Origin: Hespellia sp.
Lineage (GTDB): Bacteria; Bacillota; Clostridia; Lachnospirales; Lachnospiraceae
Direction: 5' to 3'
Length of the DNA: 64,000 nucleotides
NCBI GenBank assembly: GCA_028689735.1
Contig: JAQVCP010000005.1
Span: forward strand, 1 to 64,000
The notes under the pieces were generated by a model, which saw only the letters and a program-made list of their open reading frames with translations, did no database searches and had not been told where the DNA came from. The first letter of the stretch is position 1; every line of letters begins with the position of its first letter. A program made the position numbers and the translations under genes. Positions 9,357 through 18,037 of the stretch are shown in pieces.

Positions 9357-9394
9357 TTCACTATCCTTGGGTCACGAAAATCCATTTTGAACGG
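9357..9394 (-). promoter_or_regulatory. Promoter-like repeat motif CCGTTCAAA..TGACCCAAGGATAGTGAAG (copy 1 of 6)
   Basis: Same ~38 bp motif as the 42.2-42.6 kb copies, located just upstream of the 9308 start codon. Confidence 0.65.
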
Positions 9395-9455
9395 ATTTAT
9401 TTTTATCCTTCTAGTGGCTATGTAAACGAAACGCCCCTTTTTCCCCTTTTTGAGC

Positions 9456-9507
9456 AAAAAAATAAGCCTGCAGACTCCAAACGGAATCCACAGGCCTACT
9501 GTGTCAC
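9456..9507 (-). terminator. Terminator after the lysis module
   Basis: Minus strand AGGCCTGTGGATTCC-gttt-GGAGTCTGCAGGCTT-ATTTTTTT. Confidence 0.7.
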
Positions 9508-10974
9508 TTATACTCTTTTTACATAATCAAGGGAAATCCATCCTGCACCGGACTTTAATTTACCCCATTTGGTTGCACCCTTACCATCGGACTCTTCCAC
9601 AATGGTATATACTCCCTTTGGAATATACTTCGTTCTTGCATAGTTCGTTCCTGGACCCTTACGGATATTAAGGTCAGAGATGCTGACCTTTACAAGATAA
9701 GGTTCAAATGCTGTGTTTGAATACACCACTTTCCCGGACTCATCAAACACGGAATAACCCTTATTCTTATCAGCACACTTCTTTGCATATTCCAAATTGT
9801 GATATGCCCCCTTCTGTGATGCCGCATCCGCCCATGTCTTACGCACACGATACCATACTTCTTTTTCTTCTACAGGCTTTTCAACCTTAGTACCGATAAT
9901 GGCATTAAGGATAGTAAGAATCTTACCACCATAGCCTTTACCTGTTGCCCAGCCTTTTCCGTTCGGATTTTCCTTTTGACCGAGCCAATCCACATATTCT
10001 GCACTTCCTCTTGTAACATATTTGAATCGTGGGTCTACACATTCATTCACAAGAGCATCTGCACAGGCATAAGCCTTTAAGTGCTGAATCTGTGCCCTGA
10101 TACCAAGCTGTGCTGTATCAAAAGAATTTCCCGTTTTACCTTTAGAAGTTACACCCATACCACAGAAGTTGTTCTGTGTAAGTGTTACGGCAGTCCCTTC
10201 AAATTTGAAATTACCTGTTTCAAGACAAGACTGTGCAAATGCAATATCTCCTCTTACTCCCTCTGCCTTTCCTTCTGATAAATAAAGCGGAATCATATCA
10301 ATTACCGATTGAGCCACAGATGGGTTCTTTGCTTTAATGTAAGATGCCATCTGCTCTGCTGTTGCAACTGCTGTTCCCATAATCTTCGTATAGGAACTTG
10401 TATCCTCTGTAACCATTGCAGCTTTTACATCCTTACGGAATCCATCCATTGTGTAGCCCATGCCAAGCTGAGTCCACAAATGCTCTGGGTCTGCATGGTT
10501 ACTTGCCACACCACAAGCATGACCTTCCTTATGGCTTATAATGACACCATCTGCTGTTGGGTCTAAGCAATACTCTGTACAGAGCATTGCAAACAACTCC
10601 ACAGCCGCCTCATAGGTTCTCTTGGCTACAGCTTTTGCCTCTTCCACGTTAGAACAGGTAAATGAAGAACCGCCTGTGTACTTGATGCAGGCAGGCTCAC
10701 ACATTTCTACACCAATATGGGTATTATTACTTGAGCCGCCACCGTGCCACCCTCTGTGATTCCAAGGAAGTGTCTGATACACCGTTCCATCATTACCATC
10801 AATAAATGCGTGGACACAGGCTCTGTCATAAGAAGATTTGTTCCACGAATTAATAAAGGCTAATGCCTTCGGTTGGGAACACCCAACCGAATGAAGCATC
10901 AGCCCTAAGACAGTAATTTTCTTCCCTGCCTTATAGCAGGGATTGTTTGTCATAATAGATTCAATTAACTTCAT
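9508..10974 (-). CDS. Endolysin: N-acetylmuramoyl-L-alanine amidase plus glucosaminidase-like and SH3 domains
   Basis: Amidase_2-like HSVG..HGGGSSNNTHIGVEMCEP; glucosaminidase-like FAQSCLETGNFKFEG..NNFCGMG; C-terminal SH3 LNIRKGPGTNYARTKYIPKG. Confidence 0.92.
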   Translation of the reverse strand: MKLIESIMTNNPCYKAGKKITVLGLMLHSVGCSQPKALAFINSWNKSSYDRACVHAFIDGNDGTVYQTLPWNHRGWHGGGSSNNTHIGVEMCEPACIKYTGGSSFTCSNVEEAKAVAKRTYEAAVELFAMLCTEYCLDPTADGVIISHKEGHACGVASNHADPEHLWTQLGMGYTMDGFRKDVKAAMVTEDTSSYTKIMGTAVATAEQMASYIKAKNPSVAQSVIDMIPLYLSEGKAEGVRGDIAFAQSCLETGNFKFEGTAVTLTQNNFCGMGVTSKGKTGNSFDTAQLGIRAQIQHLKAYACADALVNECVDPRFKYVTRGSAEYVDWLGQKENPNGKGWATGKGYGGKILTILNAIIGTKVEKPVEEKEVWYRVRKTWADAASQKGAYHNLEYAKKCADKNKGYSVFDESGKVVYSNTAFEPYLVKVSISDLNIRKGPGTNYARTKYIPKGVYTIVEESDGKGATKWGKLKSGAGWISLDYVKRV

Positions 10975-10975
10975 G

Positions 10976-11386
10976 CTACTCCTCGCTTTCTGCATCTTCA
11001 TGCAACTGCTTCAATACAAGTTTCAGTTTTTCAGGAATTGGCAGACCTAAAATCCCGGCATTCTCTAAAAGTGATACACCTTCGTTAGAAAGGTAAAAGA
11101 AAATGACCGCTGTTCTAAGTACGCTGCCTGTCCCAATCACCTGCACATCCAGAATGTTTGACATTCCCACAAGGATGAATATCAACACCTTACGGCAGAT
11201 ACCTCTGAAACCTACTTCGCTAGAGAGTGTTTTGTTGGAAATTGCACACATCACACCAGTCACATAATCAGCGACCACAAACACGACAAGTGCAATCAAC
11301 AGTCCGTCACAACCTCCAAGGAAGTATCCGAGCCATCCACCAATGACCGTAATTACAGCCTGAATTCCATTCCAAAATGCTTTCAT
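10976..11386 (-). CDS. Phage holin (toxin secretion/phage lysis holin family)
   Basis: Short multi-TM protein upstream of the endolysin; ATG 11386 with GGAGG. Confidence 0.9.
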   Translation of the reverse strand: MKAFWNGIQAVITVIGGWLGYFLGGCDGLLIALVVFVVADYVTGVMCAISNKTLSSEVGFRGICRKVLIFILVGMSNILDVQVIGTGSVLRTAVIFFYLSNEGVSLLENAGILGLPIPEKLKLVLKQLHEDAESEE

Positions 11387-11459
11387 GGTTTTGTCCTCCT
11401 TTAAATTTTTGTATAAAAAAAGCAACCACCCTTCCGAGCAATTGCTAATTTCCATATAC

Positions 11460-13931
11460 CTATATCTGCTTTGGTAACCATTCCCACAGTCTCATATCTT
11501 CCTGTCCTAAAGACCACATACAAGTGCCTCTTAACTTCCACCGATATGCTGCTTGGTTAATCCAATACACAAGACTGTCCACATCTTGGTAATACAGAAT
11601 AGAAAAACCATCTGCATCTCCAAGGAAAAGCCTTGAAATCCATATATTTATATCCTTGGGGATAATCTTAACTGAGTAATCATTCCCACAGGATAACGAC
11701 TCCATCGTATGTGAATGGTAAAAATCATATTCAAGTGATATTTCCTCACTTCGTGTAGCAGATTCCTCCACATCACTTGTAAGCGTAAATACTTGAAACT
11801 CATCATTCCATACACAGTTCGTTCTTGTAATTCTGCCAAAGGATGATGTCTTACCATCCGGCATAACCACATCAAAGCGTTCATACGGCTCGTAAGTCCA
11901 TGCATCACCCAAACGTAGCAATTCGCAAATGGATGTGTTGTCAGAACGATACCCTGCATAACCTCCCGTAAATCCGCTCACGTTTGCCGTAAAACGAAGA
12001 ACAGAAGAAGAACCGGAATAAACCCTTACCTTTCCATTTCTGATTCGCATTTCTACGGTATAAACGCTTGGATCCGTTCGTAAGGATGCATCCGTATTTC
12101 TTGCAATCTCCGTAGCATAACTTCCAATCAATGTCGAACCATTGTACAGTTCTACTGCCTGATTAGAGATATTAAGACAACAATATAGACTGCCACAAAA
12201 TACACCAGCTCTGCCACTACCGTTCTTTGGAAAACCAAGTCGCGCTCTAATGTGTATGTCCTTAAAGCCTGAATAGTCCCACATAAGGTCTCCATATCCT
12301 TCAATCTGCGAGTAGACTCTTTCTGTCGAATACTCATCTTCTCGCCATATACTCCATTTCCCATTATCGGTTTTCCAGAACCCTGTTTCAAGCACACCAC
12401 TATCTCTGAAATCTTCATACCAAACAAGTGCCGAGTCTGGCTTTCTTCTAAGCATTTCAAGTGTCAGCTTAAAACCTTTGTCGGGTCCAACCATATTGCC
12501 ATCCACATCTTTAAACTTTCTCGGAGCAACCACATAGGTGGCATCTCCTGCTGATGGATACTCATTGAATGATGAGCAGACCCTAAAGCCATAAAACTGT
12601 ACCCCTTTTACATCAACAGATACTTTTATCGTATGTGTTCCCGCAGACAAAGCCACACCTTTTACAAGTGTTTTCCAGAAGGTTGTTCTCCAATACGGCC
12701 ACCACAATCGGCTCTCATAGAAATGTACTTCTGCCCCATCAATGCTTATATAAACACCGTTCTTATCCCAAAACGGATAACACAGCCTTACTGCAATATC
12801 ATAAGTACCGGACGATGCAACCGTAAAGTTGTATGTTGCCGTTCCTTCATCACCTAAAGAAACCATGCTGTCTGATACCGAAACAACACCTGTGTATTTG
12901 TCAGGAGTACCGCCACCCCGGTCAACATAGATAGTTCCAAACTCTGCCTTCTGCTCTTTACTATAGGCTGTCAGATACTTTCTTCCGTTATAGGAACTCG
13001 CTATCTGTGGCTGTGATCGGGAAATGGCATCCTGCCCCTCCATGTAGTCATACACCTGTGGCAATGCCCACGGTACTTTATTGTCATCATCCCAATAAGA
13101 TAAAATCGGAATAAAAGGCTGTGGTGGAGCATCTCCCGTGAAGTTATACTTCCCTTTCATCCAGTTCTGTGCAGCATAATAAGTATTGGAAGTACCTCTG
13201 TATGTCTTTCCGATATTTGCCGGGTCATCGTAAATCTGCCAGTTCCATCCATAAGTCGGCATTCCAAGAAACACCTTCTTTGGATTCATAACCTTAGAGG
13301 CATAATCATAAATTCCCTCAAGCCAACTCCTCGGAGATACGGGTCCAGGAGCAGAACCTGCCCACGCCATACCATAACTCATGATGGATGCTGTATCGCA
13401 GTATTTATCCAAATCGGCATACACGCACCAGTTCTCTCCACCAACCGAACCATTCACGGAAGTCATGCCCGGCAGACAGATATTCATGTGTTTGGATGAA
13501 TCATATCCCTTTACTGTGTTATAAATATTGGCAAACATCTGTGTAGATGCCTTGTGAGTGGAATATCCGTCTCCTTTTTCCAAGTCAATGTCAATTCCGT
13601 CACACCAAGAATATTTTTTCATAATTCTTACAATCTCAGAAAGAAACATATCCTGTGCACCATCTGTATTATCCCTAAGTGCTTTAAAAATACTGTTGCT
13701 ACCATCGTTTGCTACTGTAAGCAGCCACTTGATATGAGGCCACTTGTTGATGTAGGTAAGCATATTGGAAATGGCAACACCAGACTCATAAATCTCTCCC
13801 GTTGCTTTTACCTTAAAAGAAAAAAGACCAATCTGACTGATTCGGTCTCCATAATCCCTAAGTGCCTGATACATTCGGGTATTTCCCATGAATGTCCACA
13901 CCATTACTTGTCTTCCTTCAAGCGTATTCAT
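11460..13931 (-). CDS. Tail-associated GH18-family glycoside hydrolase with beta-sandwich carbohydrate-binding-like region
   Basis: DGIDIDLEKG = GH18 DxxDxDxE catalytic motif; beta-sandwich YNFTVASSGTYDIAVRL... Confidence 0.88.
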   Translation of the reverse strand: MNTLEGRQVMVWTFMGNTRMYQALRDYGDRISQIGLFSFKVKATGEIYESGVAISNMLTYINKWPHIKWLLTVANDGSNSIFKALRDNTDGAQDMFLSEIVRIMKKYSWCDGIDIDLEKGDGYSTHKASTQMFANIYNTVKGYDSSKHMNICLPGMTSVNGSVGGENWCVYADLDKYCDTASIMSYGMAWAGSAPGPVSPRSWLEGIYDYASKVMNPKKVFLGMPTYGWNWQIYDDPANIGKTYRGTSNTYYAAQNWMKGKYNFTGDAPPQPFIPILSYWDDDNKVPWALPQVYDYMEGQDAISRSQPQIASSYNGRKYLTAYSKEQKAEFGTIYVDRGGGTPDKYTGVVSVSDSMVSLGDEGTATYNFTVASSGTYDIAVRLCYPFWDKNGVYISIDGAEVHFYESRLWWPYWRTTFWKTLVKGVALSAGTHTIKVSVDVKGVQFYGFRVCSSFNEYPSAGDATYVVAPRKFKDVDGNMVGPDKGFKLTLEMLRRKPDSALVWYEDFRDSGVLETGFWKTDNGKWSIWREDEYSTERVYSQIEGYGDLMWDYSGFKDIHIRARLGFPKNGSGRAGVFCGSLYCCLNISNQAVELYNGSTLIGSYATEIARNTDASLRTDPSVYTVEMRIRNGKVRVYSGSSSVLRFTANVSGFTGGYAGYRSDNTSICELLRLGDAWTYEPYERFDVVMPDGKTSSFGRITRTNCVWNDEFQVFTLTSDVEESATRSEEISLEYDFYHSHTMESLSCGNDYSVKIIPKDINIWISRLFLGDADGFSILYYQDVDSLVYWINQAAYRWKLRGTCMWSLGQEDMRLWEWLPKQI

Positions 13932-14536
13932 TACAAAAGCTCACCTCCATCTTCCATTTCCTGCAGTTCAAACAGTACCCTTGCCGATTTTCCTTTTTCC
14001 ACCTTTACGATGTGTTTGGAATCCCACGCTGCACTATACTGATAAAAGCCTTCTTTCTTTTCCGCTGCTCCATTTTTAAGGCACTCCCTTGTGGATGCCA
14101 AAAGCTGTATTTCATCGTCCGCTTTCATCGCAGATGGAAACCTTACCCTTTGACCTCCGACACCTTGTGCCAGTTCTATGGAATCAGATGCCATATCTGA
14201 CTTTGGATATACACTGATATCCAGTCCAGCCGATGTGCCACCAAGGTTGCATACAATAACTGTTTCCTTGGAACGAACCACTCCATTAAACCAAACTGGC
14301 TCTCTATCCACTCCATCATCTTGGCTTTTTGCCAGCAATTTTTCTGTATGTGGTGCATAGCCTGTAAGTGCCGAACCTTCCTGTAGCTGAAGGTCTGTAA
14401 AATAAATCGTGCCGGAGCAATCGGAAATGATAGGACTGACCGATATGCTTGTGACACGCTTATCCTGTTTCTTATTGATGACCTCTGCAAGTCGAATAAA
14501 TGCAACATTACCCATCTTGCGACCACTTAATCTCAC
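13931..14536 (-). CDS. Phage tail/structural protein
   Basis: Position between tail fibre and GH18; FTDLQLQEGSALTGYAPHTEKLL. Confidence 0.6.
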   Translation of the reverse strand: MRLSGRKMGNVAFIRLAEVINKKQDKRVTSISVSPIISDCSGTIYFTDLQLQEGSALTGYAPHTEKLLAKSQDDGVDREPVWFNGVVRSKETVIVCNLGGTSAGLDISVYPKSDMASDSIELAQGVGGQRVRFPSAMKADDEIQLLASTRECLKNGAAEKKEGFYQYSAAWDSKHIVKVEKGKSARVLFELQEMEDGGELL

Positions 14537-14705
14537 ATGGGTGTCCTATCCACCCCGTTGCTACCGAGCCACCCTGCAAAAGTAAATCCGTTACATACAA
14601 AGTTCCTGTACAATTCGTAATGCACACCCTTACAGTAATGGACTTTACTCGCTCTCCATAGTTTTTTGGTGTGACCCTAGCAGATGTTGCGGAAAAATAT
14701 GCCAC
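14508..14705 (-). CDS. Small tail protein paralogous to the N-terminus of the downstream ORF
   Basis: VKSITVRVCITNCTGTLYVTDLLLQGGSVATGW parallels VTSISVSPIISDCSGTIYFTDLQLQEGSALTGY. Confidence 0.6.
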   Translation of the reverse strand: MAYFSATSARVTPKNYGERVKSITVRVCITNCTGTLYVTDLLLQGGSVATGWIGHPCEIKWSQDG

Positions 14706-14719
14706 TTCTCACACCTCCA

Positions 14720-17245
14720 TCAATATAAATCAATAAACCTTGTTTCTGTCGTTCCATCTTCATACTCAATGACAACCTCAATCCCTACCTGCGAAGAATC
14801 GGATAGTTTCTTAAGGTTCTCCGAGCCAATCTGTGCCGACAGCGTATAACTGGAACGATTCGCAGGATACACGGTCTGTGAAAGACTCTTTGTCATTCCA
14901 CTTACACCTTCTGCTTTAAAAGATGCTGTACCACTCGCTCCGTTCTCTCCGTCAGCTTCAAAACCGGAACTAACCCAATATGCCAGTCCGTCATCGGCTC
15001 TTGAATTTCGCAGCAGATTAAATGGAACCATTTCACGAATATCATCGTTAGTGACCATGCTCGTTCCTTCGAGTGTGTCAGCCACGCTATCCCATTGTGT
15101 TGCTGATGAGCCTAAGTTCTTTAATGTGGTCGATAACTCAAGCACCGTATTCCAAGGCTCCTGCAAGTTATACTCTCTTCGGATAATTCTTGTTGTGATG
15201 GAAAGACCAAGTTCCCTATCTTCCACTCTTACATAATCACCAAGTTCCCAAGCCTCATGCTCGTAACCTGTCAGCACCGATAAGTCCATAGCATTCAGCA
15301 CATAGGAAATGGACGGTTTACAGTATTCTGCCAATCTCATATTGGTGTACTCAAGCATCTGGTACGGATTGGTAAATGAAGAACAGTCAAGTGTGGTAAT
15401 GCGGACATCCTTTGTAAAAGAGAAATCTTCTACATAAGGTTTCCCACCATTGATGTCTGCAAAGGTTAATCCTTCTGCACCTACCGCATAAAGCCTCGTT
15501 ACAAGACTTCTGGTATCCACCACTCGTTTAATACTTTTCATGTTCTTTTTATACGCAAACAAGGCTCCGCTGTCCTTGCCATTAACTGTAAGTAAATGAA
15601 CCAGTCGGTTCGGACAGTCAAATACCAGATCACCGCCATGCAGGTCTGCGATATTACGAAGAATGGAAAGAGCATTTTTTTCTTTACTCGTCCATGTTCG
15701 TTTTGTCTTTACTTCTACCGTTCCGACACTCCACTCCGTATCAGCAAGTGCATACTGCATTGCCACTTCCGGGAGTTCTGCATCAAAGGTACGTTCCTCT
15801 TTTCTTACGGAAAAGGTCAAATCATAGAACTCTGCCTCTGCATACACTTCCGTAACTGTTGTACCATCGGTAGCCTTTGTATCTGTAACGGTTCTGACCT
15901 TATAGACATCATCTACAATCTGTATTTTCTTCTCGCTGTCTACATATTTTCGTTTTGCATCTCTGTATGGAATTTTGAATGTCAGCGTATCTTCTCCGTT
16001 GATTTCTCCCGTAACAATAATGTCATAGGCATTTTCAAGTACAGACTCCCACGCTCCATTCTCATCCAAAACAACAGGACGGGCATATCCAATCTTCCCG
16101 TATGGTGCTTTCGGAATATCATACAGTCTGATATCCACCACCTTCGGTGTTTTGGAAGTATCCGTTGTAGAAAGTGTCATTCTAAAACGAATGTACTCCC
16201 TGTTCGGAGACTGCAATTTGCCATCTGTGGAGATTGCCACCCAATCGCTCCACTCCACCAAATCATCACTTGTGGATGTTTCAATGTTAGAAACAGAGGT
16301 CGTACCAACCACATATTCACTTGTGACAGATACTTTTCCTGTTCCTGAAAGATTGCACTTTGCTGCAGCAGAGGTAAAGACAGCTTCTGTCGGATACACA
16401 CCGCTTGTAGCACGGAGAGTAACAACTCCCGGACTTGTCGTTCCGTCTATGTCACCCGTTGTATCTCCACCATTTGCCAAACAGGCCGAATGAAAATAAT
16501 CAACCAAATCCTCTGTTGTAAGTTCACTATCACAATCCAAAAACCAATCATCGAAACCACCTGCATACCAATAAGACATGGAGTGCATCCCCCAGATAAG
16601 GTCTGCTGTACAAGAGGTGTTCAAAACACCCGTAATACTCAAATCTTCGGAAATCCACGCTTCTCCTGTGGATTTATCCCCTACCACAATCCATGCTTTC
16701 TTATTGGATGGCTCAATAACTGCCGCTATAAAATACCAACTACCATTAGAAAAAGAAATGGTCGGTGACACGGACTTATCTAAAATCAATGTCCCCGAAG
16801 AGTTATACAGCATCAGTCTTGGCTTTCCTCTAATCAAAGAAAGATAAAAAATCGGCTGTCCCGGACCATAGCGGGTATTAAGGATTGGTGTATATGTATT
16901 CCCGATGGAATACGTTGTCGGCTGCATCCACCCGCCACATATAATTCTCTCTCCGATATTTGCAAAAAGAGAACCATCATTTGTTACCTTAAGGTAGGTC
17001 TGCTCTGTGGCTGGGTTGTTTATGTTCATTCGAAAATAATTGCCGAAGATACCTGCTCGAAGTGATGCCGTAGTTCCCGACCACTTATTGATATACGCAT
17101 TTCTTCCCATGCCGGATGAATCAGCTAATTCCGTATTTCCATCTGGAGCAGACTCACTAAAACGCCACAATCCGTCTTTAGCATATTCTGATGGAAACTC
17201 GCCTGTAAAATCTGTCTGCTTATTCAAAACTGTTTTTAATGACAT
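14720..17245 (-). CDS. Phage tail protein (LamG-like N-terminus, tail-associated endopeptidase-like region)
   Basis: LamG-like beta-sandwich; YDIIVTGEINGEDTLTFKIPYRDAKRKYVDSEKKIQI typical of phage minor tail proteins. Confidence 0.82.
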   Translation of the reverse strand: MSLKTVLNKQTDFTGEFPSEYAKDGLWRFSESAPDGNTELADSSGMGRNAYINKWSGTTASLRAGIFGNYFRMNINNPATEQTYLKVTNDGSLFANIGERIICGGWMQPTTYSIGNTYTPILNTRYGPGQPIFYLSLIRGKPRLMLYNSSGTLILDKSVSPTISFSNGSWYFIAAVIEPSNKKAWIVVGDKSTGEAWISEDLSITGVLNTSCTADLIWGMHSMSYWYAGGFDDWFLDCDSELTTEDLVDYFHSACLANGGDTTGDIDGTTSPGVVTLRATSGVYPTEAVFTSAAAKCNLSGTGKVSVTSEYVVGTTSVSNIETSTSDDLVEWSDWVAISTDGKLQSPNREYIRFRMTLSTTDTSKTPKVVDIRLYDIPKAPYGKIGYARPVVLDENGAWESVLENAYDIIVTGEINGEDTLTFKIPYRDAKRKYVDSEKKIQIVDDVYKVRTVTDTKATDGTTVTEVYAEAEFYDLTFSVRKEERTFDAELPEVAMQYALADTEWSVGTVEVKTKRTWTSKEKNALSILRNIADLHGGDLVFDCPNRLVHLLTVNGKDSGALFAYKKNMKSIKRVVDTRSLVTRLYAVGAEGLTFADINGGKPYVEDFSFTKDVRITTLDCSSFTNPYQMLEYTNMRLAEYCKPSISYVLNAMDLSVLTGYEHEAWELGDYVRVEDRELGLSITTRIIRREYNLQEPWNTVLELSTTLKNLGSSATQWDSVADTLEGTSMVTNDDIREMVPFNLLRNSRADDGLAYWVSSGFEADGENGASGTASFKAEGVSGMTKSLSQTVYPANRSSYTLSAQIGSENLKKLSDSSQVGIEVVIEYEDGTTETRFIDLY

Positions 17246-17248
17246 ATC

Positions 17249-18025
17249 CTACCTCCATCTGCTTTTTGCCTGAATACCAAGGCTCGTAAAAGTGGCATTC
17301 TTTACCGATACGGAAATGCTGTTCTTTCCTACATAGAGGGATGGGAAATTTAACTCCTGTAAATAAGGAAGTCCGTTTCTAACAATCACTCCATTCTCAT
17401 CCTCCACATAGGCTGTCATCTTATCCGTATCTACAACAAGTGTTTCTCCCTCTGAAAGTGTAGCATTCACAACCTTAAGTTCCTGTCCGTTAGTCGTTAT
17501 GCTGATATAATTACTTACACTTGGAGACAACACTCCTTTTATTTTATAAATGGGATTTGAATCCACATTTCCTTTTTCTCTTTTAATCTCATGTGTTCCT
17601 TCTGCATCAATGAAAAAAGTCTCATCATTGATTGCGTATCCGAATGGATCTGGGCAGAAAAACTTCAAAGAAAAATGCCCCGCAGAACGGAGCAATCTCT
17701 CACAATCAACCTTTTCGTCAATTCTTGCCATAAAGTATCGGTCTGGTACATCATCAAGAATTAACTCGCCCAATCCATCGGTTGGGTCAAGCCAGAGTGC
17801 AATGTCATCCAAAGCTAGGATTAACTCCCCAAAACTGCCTTTTGGAAAAATACTGCACTCCAGTTTAATCTCCCTTGCATCAAGGTCAGCACCGAAATCT
17901 GCTACTCCGTATTTCCCCGGAACTGTAGTTGTGTAGTTTCTAAGCTGACCGCTTACCTGCCATGAAGTAAGCCTTGCCCTCATACCCATACTTTTTGATG
18001 TAACACTATTGAATATAAAACCCAC
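17249..18025 (-). CDS. Distal tail protein (Dit)
   Basis: Located between tape measure and tail fibre; MGFIFNSVTSKSMGMRARLTSWQVSGQLRN.. Confidence 0.82.
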   Translation of the reverse strand: MGFIFNSVTSKSMGMRARLTSWQVSGQLRNYTTTVPGKYGVADFGADLDAREIKLECSIFPKGSFGELILALDDIALWLDPTDGLGELILDDVPDRYFMARIDEKVDCERLLRSAGHFSLKFFCPDPFGYAINDETFFIDAEGTHEIKREKGNVDSNPIYKIKGVLSPSVSNYISITTNGQELKVVNATLSEGETLVVDTDKMTAYVEDENGVIVRNGLPYLQELNFPSLYVGKNSISVSVKNATFTSLGIQAKSRWR

Positions 18026-18037
18026 ACAACCACCTCC

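Noticed and set aside
15596-16348. 250-aa plus-strand ORF opposite the tail protein gene
   Set aside because: Antisense to a clearly coding minus-strand tail gene; Cys/His-rich composition typical of reverse-frame readings.
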